NCBI GenBank assembly: GCA_964402115.1
Contig: CAYOBW010000004.1
Coordinates: 23,289 to 87,288, forward strand
Direction of reading: 5' to 3'
DNA from: CAYOBW01 sp964402115
GTDB lineage: Bacteria; Verrucomicrobiota; Kiritimatiellia; UBA8416; CAYOBW01
DNA length: 64,000 nucleotides
Made by a program: the position numbers and the translations under genes
The notes under the pieces: generated by a model
Told to the model about the DNA's origin: nothing
Database searches by the model: none
Seen by the model: only the letters and a program-made list of their open reading frames with translations
In this document: positions 51,336 through 60,700 of the stretch, piece after piece
Layout: every line of letters begins with the position of its first letter
Numbering within the stretch: the stretch's first letter is position 1

Positions 51336-54300
51336 TCATGGTGAGGGTCCCAATCGCAACGCGTGCGGACGGTCGCCGCCGCCGACTGGGACGTTGAACG
51401 TCAGGCTCCAGCGACCTTCGGCTGGATCGTAGTCGGTCTGCCAGAAGTCGTTGCCGTGAACGGACTGGTCAACGCGCTGGTCATCCAGAAACAGCGCATA
51501 GCCGCGCGGGGAGGGGAGGCCGGTGAATGTGACCGGCACGTAGCCAAGGCCGCCCGTGAGGGTGCAGGCTACGCGGCCGTTCGTTGCGCGGACGCAGACC
51601 GATGGGTAAAGCTGCTGCAGCACGCCCTGATCGACCGCAACGCGGCGATCGTTCTCGACGGCCTCGCGGTGGATCATCCGCCAGGTGTTCTCCCACTGGC
51701 CGAGAGCGGTGCGGAGGGGTTCGTTGGGGCCGAAATAGTCCCTGGCGAACTGCGGCATGACAATGTGCTCGAGGGTTGCCTCAACGAAGTCGCCGGCCTC
51801 GAGACGGGTTACGCCCGGCGGCGGGACCAGGTCCACGGTGGAGGTGTCCGTGCCCTGCGTCCGGACGCCGCGCTCGGCTACCCACGGCGCTGCCGGCTTG
51901 CCTCCGAGGCGGGCTTTCCATGCGCGGATCACGACGCCGCGATTCGCCCAGGCGCCCGCCTCGCCCGCATCGGTCCGGCGGGCCGCTTCATGGAGGGAAA
52001 CCCAGGGTATGCGTCCCCTGGCTTCGATCGGCTGCGTGCGATAGGTGTCGCCGCCCCACTGGGTGGCCCACTCGTTCAGCAATCCTGTTTCGTTGCCCAG
52101 GGCCAGCTTGCGCTCGCCGGTGTAGCTGTAGGTGTCGGCCCCGATCTGGAAGATGACAAAGCGCGAGAAATCGAGCGGTTGTGTCACGTCGAGCCGGAGG
52201 CGGTAGACGCCGCGGACGAGGTCGTCGGTCCGGCCCAGGCTGACCGTGGCCGCGTGCTCCAGGGCGGCACTGGTGCGTCCCGCGTACGTGACGGCGGTCA
52301 GGCAGGGGCCCTGCCGCTCATAGGCCGTGCGCATACGGGAGGGGAAGGTCCGCTTGCCGGCGGCATCGAAGAGGCGGAAGAAGTCGCCGCCACCGACATT
52401 ATGGGTCCAGCCCCAGGTCAGATTATTGTTCATGGAGCGGACCATCGCCGGTCGCACGTCGAGTATGCCGCACCTGGCCTGCGCCTGGTCGGGTTCGTAG
52501 CAGATGCTCTCGCCCCAGGAGCCGAGGGCGCTCTGATCCCAGAGTTGGTTGCTGCCCCAGCCAATGAGGCAGAGCTGCGCGTGCGAGGCGGCAGCGACAC
52601 CGCCCCAGTGGCCGTAGGCGAGGGTCAGCTCGAGCTCTACCGTGGTGCGTGGCGGCAGGCGCACCTGCGAGAAGCCGTGGAACCACTGGCCGGCGTACAC
52701 CCCGCCATCGGGACGGTTATGCCAGTTCTTGCTGAGTTGGACCGGGATGCCCGTGGGCTGCCCGTCGGTGTCGCGCAGCACGGCGGAGACGCCCGTGATG
52801 GCAGCGCCGATGCGCTGGCGGATGCCGCCGGCGGTCTTCTCGAAGAGGAGCCGGGCGATCTGTGCGGTGTCCGCGGGATTGGCCAGCACGAGCTTCACCC
52901 TTTCCACGGCGTCGTTCTGGCGTTCCTTGCCGTTCGCCGGCAGGATCGGCTCGCAGCCATCTAGGTTGACCGTGTGCCACCCCCGCGCGGCATCGAAGTG
53001 CACGGGACGTGCTGCGCCGCCGGGCAGCTCCGCAGCCTGCACCGTCACCGGTGCGGCGGGATCCGTGTGACGCGGCGTGCCGCGGCTGAGACCGGCCAGC
53101 CAGCGCCTCACCGCTGACGTGGGGCGTGAGGCGGATAGCGCGGCGGGCGACAGCGTGATGGACACCTCGCGCCACGCGTTGGTCCGCCAGGTCTGATCCG
53201 GGGGCAGATCCCAACGCTGCTGCCATTCGGCGCCTGCCGCGGCCAGTCGGATCTCCAGCGCGGCGTCCCGCCACTCCTCTCCGGGCATCGTCAGGCACGC
53301 CTTGCCGTCCGCGCGGAAGCTCCACGCGCCGACGGGCGCGGGCGCAGTGGGCACGGCGTCCGGCCTAGCGAAGTGCCCGCGCACCTCGGCGGTCGTCAGC
53401 GCACGATCGTACAGGCGGATCTCGTCCACCACGCCGCGGAAGTGGAAACCGTCTCCGCAGTTGTCCTGTCTCCGACCGATCGCGAGCCCGTCGCTTCCCG
53501 GTACACGCTTGCGGCCGATCTGGCGCTCGCCCGCGCCCTCGCCGTTAACGCAGAGCCGGAGCGCATCCCCGTCGTAGCTCATCGCGAGATGGTTCCACGC
53601 CCCGACCCTGAGCGCGGAGCGGCGTCCGCCGTCGGTCGTGAAGGCATTAGTGCGCCCGCCGCCGATGTTCAACCGCGCCTGGGGGACGCCGTTCAGGATG
53701 ACGATGCCGTAGTTGCCGTCGGCTTCCTCGTGTCGGTTCTTGCAGACCAGCCAGGGGAAGGTGCGCGACGAAGGCTGGTAGTCCTCGGGCACAAAGGCCC
53801 ACAGCTCCAGCGTGAACTCCTCCGGGTCGAGTGCGGGGCTGTGCGGTAGCTCCAGGTGGTTGGCACCGGTCAGCCCGAAGCCGCCCCCGACGCGTCCGAA
53901 GCAGGCCTCGCCCGCGGGAATCGTCCTCAAGCCGGGGCGCGCGGCGAGGATGAGCGCGAGCCGATCCGGCCACGCCACGGTTTCGAAGCGCGCCTCGACA
54001 TTGAGCCGGGCGCCGTCGTCCGCCTTGAATTCCAACCCGGTGACGTCGGCACGCTGCACGAACCGCCCCGACTCGACCAGGCGCGGGCCACCGGTGTGCG
54101 ACCACTTTCCACCCGCGGTGCAGCGGTAGGACTGGCCGTCGGCTGTGAGGGTGAGCGTCAGGTCGGCTGGCGGCAGCGCCTGCCAGGCGCTGTTGTCGGC
54201 GCGTGCGCCTTCGACATACCCCACGTGCGGCGGCACGGGGCCCAGGTGCGGGATGCGAAGCGTCTCCGTGTCCAGCACCAGCGCATAGTAGCCCGTCTGG

Positions 54301-54497
54301 ATGCAGCGTCGCCACGGCGCTGCCGGCGAATGGCCGGGGAACCCCTCGGCCCACCACATGTGCGTGTAGTCCTCGACGCGCGGCAGCAGCGCCTGCGGCA
54401 AAGCCGCGCCGGCCTGGCCCGCAGGTTTCAGGGCAAGGGCCAGCCCCAGCATGGTCAGGCACGCAGAAACGTAAGGGTTGCGCCACATGGTGTGCAT
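51336..54497 (-). CDS. Large secreted LamG-domain protein, probably glycan-active
   Basis: This ~1053-residue exported protein (signal peptide MHTMWRNPYVSACLTMLGLAL.. to about residue 31) is of unknown activity. About residues 205-395 form a LamG/concanavalin-like domain: FTLELWAFVPEDYQ, GNYGIVILNGVPQARL, WNHLAMSYDGDALRLCVNG, VVDEIRLYDRALTTAEV. The other regions are beta-rich and not recognised. The N-terminal stretch VEDYTHMWWAEGFP is conserved-looking. Neither Met (54497 or 54488) has a convincing ribosome-binding site. The protein is transcribed with the GH99-like gene and diverges from the gene at 54847. Confidence 0.6.
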   Translation of the reverse strand: MHTMWRNPYVSACLTMLGLALALKPAGQAGAALPQALLPRVEDYTHMWWAEGFPGHSPAAPWRRCIQTGYYALVLDTETLRIPHLGPVPPHVGYVEGARADNSAWQALPPADLTLTLTADGQSYRCTAGGKWSHTGGPRLVESGRFVQRADVTGLEFKADDGARLNVEARFETVAWPDRLALILAARPGLRTIPAGEACFGRVGGGFGLTGANHLELPHSPALDPEEFTLELWAFVPEDYQPSSRTFPWLVCKNRHEEADGNYGIVILNGVPQARLNIGGGRTNAFTTDGGRRSALRVGAWNHLAMSYDGDALRLCVNGEGAGERQIGRKRVPGSDGLAIGRRQDNCGDGFHFRGVVDEIRLYDRALTTAEVRGHFARPDAVPTAPAPVGAWSFRADGKACLTMPGEEWRDAALEIRLAAAGAEWQQRWDLPPDQTWRTNAWREVSITLSPAALSASRPTSAVRRWLAGLSRGTPRHTDPAAPVTVQAAELPGGAARPVHFDAARGWHTVNLDGCEPILPANGKERQNDAVERVKLVLANPADTAQIARLLFEKTAGGIRQRIGAAITGVSAVLRDTDGQPTGIPVQLSKNWHNRPDGGVYAGQWFHGFSQVRLPPRTTVELELTLAYGHWGGVAAASHAQLCLIGWGSNQLWDQSALGSWGESICYEPDQAQARCGILDVRPAMVRSMNNNLTWGWTHNVGGGDFFRLFDAAGKRTFPSRMRTAYERQGPCLTAVTYAGRTSAALEHAATVSLGRTDDLVRGVYRLRLDVTQPLDFSRFVIFQIGADTYSYTGERKLALGNETGLLNEWATQWGGDTYRTQPIEARGRIPWVSLHEAARRTDAGEAGAWANRGVVIRAWKARLGGKPAAPWVAERGVRTQGTDTSTVDLVPPPGVTRLEAGDFVEATLEHIVMPQFARDYFGPNEPLRTALGQWENTWRMIHREAVENDRRVAVDQGVLQQLYPSVCVRATNGRVACTLTGGLGYVPVTFTGLPSPRGYALFLDDQRVDQSVHGNDFWQTDYDPAEGRWSLTFNVPVGGGDRPHALRLGPSP

Positions 54498-54846
54498 TGG
54501 TACACGATTGCCTGGCAGGGGGCAACCGGATTCAGGCCCGGCAAGGATCTGCCTCAGTAAAGCAAGGCGCTTCCATGGCACACCAAGCGCCGAGCCCCAG
54601 GTAGCGCGGGCCTCTCCGAGACCGCGTGCCCGGTGGCGTTGCGGGCGCAGCCTGACTCTTGGCAGACACCGGCCAACGCCTTCGGAGAAGGCGGGGCTAC
54701 CAGCGCGGATGACCAATCCACCGAATCGCGGATGCGACCGGACGGCGCATGGTCCGGGTTTCTGGTTGACAGCAGCCACGGACAATCACAAAGTCACACG
54801 CTATCAGGTGGTGTTTGAGGACGTTGGCGATAGGGCTGGAGGTGCG
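54498..54846. other. Intergenic region between divergent secreted-protein genes
   Basis: About 350 bases without a gene. They contain a palindromic REP-like element (54600-54701, listed separately). No clear pair of promoter boxes was found for either divergent gene. Confidence 0.6.
54600..54701. repeat. REP-like palindromic element
   Basis: The region begins GGTAGCGCGGG and ends GGGGCTACC, so its ends are inverted (GGTAGC/GCTACC). Near its right end is a perfect hairpin (CGCCTTC/GAAGGCG, 54677-54693, 3-base loop). Such ~100-bp GC-rich elements are frequently scattered between genes in large-genome bacteria. Only one copy is seen here, so whether it is dispersed cannot be judged from the window. 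Confidence 0.5.
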
Positions 54847-57039
54847 ATGATAAGCCGCCGTTTGTTTGAGGGCTTCGCGATCGTCATGCTGCTGTCTGGG
54901 TGCGGCGTGGTCTCCGCGGAGAGCGTGGCCGTGGACGGCGTGCTGGTTTCCCCGGGAACGTACAACCGCCTGTCCATCAAGGTCCAGTACACGGGAACGG
55001 GCGCGGGGTCGGACACGGAAACGACAGATGCAACGGGCACGCTGCCGTTCCATTTGGATGTGTCGTTCGACCCGGCGCTGAACGCCACCGTGAACGGGCT
55101 GACGTGGGATGAACGAACGCCCGGCACAGTCGCCCTTTCGGACATGCACTTCTCCTGGTCGGTGTTCGTCTTCTTCAGCGTCAAGATCGATGCTGCCGGT
55201 GTACGCGCGACGGCGCGGACGCCGGCGCCACCGGGTGCGGTAACCGGGGGCGCCTTCTTCTCGGCCGACCACCTGCTCGTGCTAAATCAAGGTGTCATCA
55301 CGCCTAGCACGACTGCGCCTGGACAGACACCACCGGCGCCGGTGGACCTCTCCGTCTCGCCGCTGGCGGCCAGCACGCCGAACGGCCAGGGCACCGTAGC
55401 GGTCTCCGCCCCGGTCATGGCGGGCGGCGTGGCGAATTACGATGTCACGATCACCTATCCCGTGGCCTTCACGACCGCTCTTGACGCGAACACGACCCTG
55501 ACAGGCAACGGAACGATCCGCGCGACAGGGCGGTTCACGCACGCGGTGCCGCCGGTCGTTGCCACCCTGCCGTCCTCTTCCGATGGTGCAAACCTGACGC
55601 TTAGCGGGAGTCTCGGGAGCGGCGGAGGGGTTCCGGCGGACGCCATCCTGTACTGGGGGCTCGTGGATGGTGGTGACCTGCCCGCCGCCTGGGGACACGC
55701 GCAGGCTTTTCCGGGCTGGGGTCTTGACCCCTTCAGCGTGCAGACGACGCTCGTGACGAACCAGGACTACTACAGCCGCGCGTTCGCCATGAACGGGGCC
55801 GGAGGCGGCTGGGCAGCCAACACGGAGCACGCCCTGCGCCTGGGCGCGCGGCTCCAGCTCGATCACGGCGCGGGGGTCAGCAACGTGACGCCCCTGCAAG
55901 CGACGCTGAAAGGTCGCCTGAACGTGGCTGTGCCCGAGCCCGTCGAGACGTTCTTCTGCTGGGGACCGTCCGACGGCGGCACGAATTACGGGGCATGGTC
56001 CAATGCCGTGGCGCTGGGGCCGGCCGCGCCGCGTTTGCTGGCGCCCGATGCGGCTGTGAGGGTGCTGGTGCCGACCAACGACCTGGGCACGGCGTGGACG
56101 GGGATTGCCTTCGACGACAAGCTATGGCGTAGCGGGAACGGCGGCGTCGGCTACGACACGAATCCGGATTACGGCGGGCTGATCGGGGTGGACGTGGACG
56201 GCGAGATGCGCGGCAAGCGCACGGGGTGCTACGTGCGCATCCCGTTCTCGCTGACCAAGCTGGGCCTGTCCCAGAGCCTGACGCTGCGGGTGCAGTACGA
56301 CGACGGATTCGTTGCTTATCTCAACGGCGTGCGCATCGCGGCGGCGAACGCACCGGTCGCGCCGACCTGGGAGTCGCGCGCCACGGCTGACCACCCCGAC
56401 GCCGATGCCATCCGCTTCGAGAGTTTCCACATCTCGGCGTTTCGTTCGCTCTTGAAGCGCGGCCCGAACGTGCTCGCGATCCATGGCTTGAACAGCACAC
56501 CTGACAGCAGCGATTTCCTGGTTCGTTGCGAGATCGTGGCGGACGGCGTGCAGGCGGTGCCCCTGGCGACAACGGTGCCGATCGTGGCCGACACGACCTA
56601 CTACTATCGCGCGTTCGCGTCCAACGCGCTGGCGCGGGTGTGGGCGGCGGCCACGGACACGTTCCGGTACGTGAGCGATGGCGACGGCATGCCAGACGAC
56701 TGGGAGATCGCGCAGTTTGGCGATACGAACCGCACGGACGACGCGGATGCGGACAACGACGGGACCGACAACTACGGTGAGTGGGTCGCCGGCACGATTC
56801 CCACCAATGCGGCATCCGCCTTGCGCGTGCTCGAGCTGATTCCTTCGCGCGCGGGAAACCGCGTACGCTGGGCCAGCGTTGTGGGGCGCACATACGCGTT
56901 GGAGCGCGCGGCGGACGTGAGCGCGACGGAGTGGACCCCGATCCAGACGAACCTCGCCGCCACGCCGCCGGTGAACCAGGCAAACGACACGGATCCCGCG
57001 CCCGGGCATAGCTTCTATCGGGTCCGCGCGAGAAGGTGA
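54847..57039 (+). CDS. Secreted multidomain protein with a C-terminal calcium-loop region
   Basis: This 730-residue exported protein has a signal peptide ending near LLSGCGVVSAES; the LSGC could also be a lipobox. About residues 70-210 are beta-rich and Thr-rich, and fibronectin-like repeats follow. Around residues 430-570 there is a galactose-binding-like domain (WRSGNGGVGYDTNPDYG .. LRVQYDDGFVAYLNGV), common in surface proteins of PVC bacteria. DGDGMPDDWEIAQFGDTNRT with DADADNDGTDNYGEWVAG near the C-terminus is an Asp-rich type-3 calcium-binding loop. No enzyme domain was recognised. ATG 54847 has GGAGG just upstream. Confidence 0.72.
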   Translation: MISRRLFEGFAIVMLLSGCGVVSAESVAVDGVLVSPGTYNRLSIKVQYTGTGAGSDTETTDATGTLPFHLDVSFDPALNATVNGLTWDERTPGTVALSDMHFSWSVFVFFSVKIDAAGVRATARTPAPPGAVTGGAFFSADHLLVLNQGVITPSTTAPGQTPPAPVDLSVSPLAASTPNGQGTVAVSAPVMAGGVANYDVTITYPVAFTTALDANTTLTGNGTIRATGRFTHAVPPVVATLPSSSDGANLTLSGSLGSGGGVPADAILYWGLVDGGDLPAAWGHAQAFPGWGLDPFSVQTTLVTNQDYYSRAFAMNGAGGGWAANTEHALRLGARLQLDHGAGVSNVTPLQATLKGRLNVAVPEPVETFFCWGPSDGGTNYGAWSNAVALGPAAPRLLAPDAAVRVLVPTNDLGTAWTGIAFDDKLWRSGNGGVGYDTNPDYGGLIGVDVDGEMRGKRTGCYVRIPFSLTKLGLSQSLTLRVQYDDGFVAYLNGVRIAAANAPVAPTWESRATADHPDADAIRFESFHISAFRSLLKRGPNVLAIHGLNSTPDSSDFLVRCEIVADGVQAVPLATTVPIVADTTYYYRAFASNALARVWAAATDTFRYVSDGDGMPDDWEIAQFGDTNRTDDADADNDGTDNYGEWVAGTIPTNAASALRVLELIPSRAGNRVRWASVVGRTYALERAADVSATEWTPIQTNLAATPPVNQANDTDPAPGHSFYRVRARR

Positions 57040-57043
57040 TGCG

Positions 57044-57520
57044 ATGAGTACAGCCGACGCCGCAGAATGCTGTCAGCGATTCGACCCCGTGCCTTGGGAC
57101 GACAAGCTGTTGACCTGGGATGGCAGGCGGTTCGTGAAGGACCGGGTCACCAGTTTCCTGCGTATCCCGTTGAACTTCGGCGCGGTCATGCAGCGGAACA
57201 TGCGCGCCATCGCCGCTGCCCAAGCGGCACCCTCGACCATGGTGGTGCTTGCGGACGAGAATTCGCTCTGGGGCGCCGATGTCTACATCGAGGTGACGAA
57301 GGAGATTCCGGGCGCGGACATGGTAACGATCTCGGGTACTTTCATGTCGAAGGTCTTCGAGGGCTCTTATGGGAACATGCGCAAGTGGATTGAGGAGATG
57401 AAGGGACTCGTGTTGGCCAGGGGCAGGAGCCTGCGGAAGTTGTACTTCTTCTACACGACCTGCCCAAAATGCGCGCGGAAGTTCGGCAAGAACTATGTCG
57501 TGATCCTGGCACATGTGTGA
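57044..57520 (+). CDS. Small conserved cytoplasmic protein with a C-x2-C pair
   Basis: This 158-residue soluble protein has no signal or membrane segment. Motifs such as DGRRFVKDRVTSFLRIPLNFG, DVYIEVTKEIPGADMVTISGT and TTCPKCARKFGKNYVV suggest a conserved family whose C-terminal Cys pair could bind zinc. I do not recognise a function. It follows the secreted protein by 4 bases, so both are probably on one transcript, although the two products work in different compartments. Confidence 0.7.
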   Translation: MSTADAAECCQRFDPVPWDDKLLTWDGRRFVKDRVTSFLRIPLNFGAVMQRNMRAIAAAQAAPSTMVVLADENSLWGADVYIEVTKEIPGADMVTISGTFMSKVFEGSYGNMRKWIEEMKGLVLARGRSLRKLYFFYTTCPKCARKFGKNYVVILAHV

Positions 57521-57702
57521 ACTGGGGGGGGCAGCTGCATAATTTGCGTTGACGGTTTGGCGGCAGGCTCGTAAGTTTGACACTGATAGGGGGGCCGTAA
57601 GGGGGCGTTGTGCGGAGGTCATCCCTGGCACCCGGGGACGGTATGGGTGCTTAACGGGGTGACGCGTGCCGGACACGTCGGCGGGCCCCGGAAAGGGATG
57701 CC

Positions 57703-60700
57703 ATGCATGCCGTACGTTATACCTCCTCGCGTTCCTTCCTGCTGTTTGGCCTGGCCGTGGTCCTGGGGGGAATGCCCGCTACCGGGCACGCCGACAACCT
57801 CGGCGCAATTCCTTCAGCGTTCAACCGCTCGGCTGCCGAAGGCGCCCCCTTGACGCCGGACCAGTTCCAGATCCGCAACGCCACTTCCGACATGCCGCTG
57901 GACTTTCGGATCAGCCAGGCGCCACCCTGGTTGACGGTCGCGCCCGTCTCGGGCGTGTGCACGTCCACCCCTACGACGGTGACGCTCACCTATCTGACCA
58001 CGCACCTCCCCGTCGGGACATACAACGGCGTTCTGGCCGTCGAGTCCAACGCGGCCAGCAACGCGCCGCTCGAGGTCGCGGTGAACGTGACGGTGACGCC
58101 CTCCGCGATGACCATTCGCGTTGAACCGCCGGCTATCGAGTTGACGTTCACGGAAGGCATGCTGAGCAGCACGACAAGCGTGATCGAGGTGTGGAATGGG
58201 GGCACCGCGGGCGTGCGGCAGATGATGCCGTACAGCGTCAGCGACAACGCGACCTGGCTGAGCGTACCCGCCGGCGGCGGTTCCAGCACGGGCGAGCGCA
58301 CGCAGCACACGCTCCAGTTCTCGGGGCTCTCTCAACTCGCCGCCGGGACATATACGGCGGAGGTCACGGTAGCCGCGCCCGGCTACGCGGTCAACACCCC
58401 GCAGGTCGTGCCCGTGACGCTGCATGTCAAACCCAACATTACGCTTACGCTGGATCCGCCAGCGGTTGAGATGTGGACCACGCTGGGCATGCTTCCGACG
58501 TCCGCACAGCTGCAGGTGCGCACGTCGGGGGGCATCGTGCCGGTGACTATTGCGTCGTTGTCGCCGTGGCTCACGGCAAGCCCGACGAGTGGCCTGGCTT
58601 CGAGCGATTTCCCGGTCAACGTAACGCTGTCCGCGCAAAGCCGGGAGATGGCCGCCGGCACGTACTACACCGCGGTGACGGTCAACGCTGAGGGAGGCGC
58701 CCAGGCGCAGTGCACGGTGAAACTGACTATCTCGCCGAACGGAATGGTGCTGGCCTACGACGGGACGTTCAAGGCGACCGCGCCTGTCGGGTCGGCGCCG
58801 GTGGAGACCGGGATGGGTGTCTGGAACCGGGGCGGAACCGAAGCCATCTCGTACCGCGCCTGGACGATGGTGCAGCCCGGCGACCCCGGCTGGCTGAGCG
58901 TCGCCCCGGCCGTGGCTACGACGGGTGCTGACCGCGTGATTCACACCCTGAGCTTCGACCCGGCGGGCCTGGCGGAGGGCACGTACCAGGTCATGCTCTC
59001 CGTGACGCCCCTGAATGCGGGGACTTGGCCGCCGTCCACGACGGTTGTCTTCGAGGTGTGTTCGGCGCTGACTTCGACGCCCGCGGCCGTGGAACTGACG
59101 ATGGAAGCGGGCCAGGCTGCGCCGCCTGCGGTGCTGCAACTGCGCAATGCGGGTAGCGCAAATCCGGTCGGTTTCTCGTTGATCTCCTCTGACCCGAGCG
59201 TCACCGCGACACCGTCCGCGGGCATCCTCACGACGTCCCAGTCGGTGACTGTGAACGTGGATACGGCGGTGCTACCGGTCGGTCACCACGCGTTCTCCCT
59301 GCGCCTGCTGGGGTATTGCCAGGAGGTGGACATCCCGGTCTTCGTGCATGTGACGGAGGCGCGGGGCCGGTTCGACGAGCGGCTGGTGTTCGACGCGGAT
59401 CTGGACGGGGACAGCGACCTGTGGACGATGCCCCCGCGCGCAGGCGCGGCGCCGCGAAAGCTCTATGCCAAGCCGGGCGACCAGCACCTGGTGGGGGTCA
59501 GCCGCGACGGCCTGCGGGTGCTGTTCACGGAGGACGACACGGCTGGAACGGTTGGCAGGGTTCTGAGCCTGGAAACCGGAACGGAAACGGATCTTGGCCC
59601 CGTCTTTGCGCCAGTCTGGATGCCGGAGAGCGACTCCATCCTGGACGCCTCGTCCGCCACGCCCCCCATGACGCTGGATCGCGTCGGGCTGGATGGACGC
59701 CGACAGGTTCTGGTTCGGGATCGGGACTATTGCCGGCCGGCCGCCGTGGGTCAGCTGAACTCAACGATCTACTACTTCCAGAGTGCCCGGCGTCTCGGCC
59801 CCAGCGCAGTCAAGTCCTTCAGGATTGGCACCGGAGCCGTGCGCGCGGTGGCCCCGTCAGGAACCGGTGCGCGGCTCGATGGGGATCTGCACCCGGATGA
59901 GAAGACGCTTGCCTATCGGCTGCAGAGCCGGCTGGGCACGACTGTCCGCACGACGCTGCGCACGACACCCACGCGGCCGTCAACGGACGACGGCGCCTTC
60001 CCGGGGGTTCCGACGGATGCCGACTGCCTGGGCGCGGCCTTCTCTCCAGATGGGCGGCGGATAGCGCTGGTGCAGCGCCGGCTGAACCGATCGGCGATCG
60101 TCCTTGCCGCTGCCCGCGGCGGCGCGCAAACCGAACTGGCGGCTGAGAGCGGTGCGGAACGTTTCGGGGGTGCCATCGACTGGGTCTACCTCTACGCCGT
60201 GGAGCCAGCCATCGCGGTCACGCCGGCGCTCATCACCCTCTCCGGCACGCAGGGTTCCACCAACCTTGTCGCCGGCGCGTTCGCCATCACCAATACCGGG
60301 AACGCCTTCCTGCAGTACGAACTGACAGCGAACGTCCCCTGGCTTGGCACAGCTCCGTCGTTCGGCGCCTGCGGCGGCGAGAGCGACACGATTGTGGTGC
60401 AGGCGAATGCCGGCGAGCTGGCGGCGGGCGTGCACACCGGCGTCGTTCGCGTGGCCTCGAACGGCGGAGCTGACCAGTCGGTCCGCGTTGCGTTCACCGT
60501 GGCTCCGGCGCCCGCCGTGATCGGCACGCTGGCCGAGGTCAACGCCGCGGGTATTGCTGGCGGCGCGGCGGTGGTGCTGCAGCTTCCGGTGTGGAACGAG
60601 GGCTACGCGCGGCTGAACGCAACCGTCAGCACGGGTGACGCGTGGATCCGCGTGCTCACGCCCGCGGTGGGGTGCGACGGCTCGACGTCGGGTCCGCCGG

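Noticed and set aside
57814..59139. Long minus-strand frame within the giant protein gene (likewise 59980-61098 and 62425-63993)
   Set aside because: His/Arg-rich antisense shadows. The plus frame is open from 57703 to the window end and encodes a signal peptide and repeated domains.
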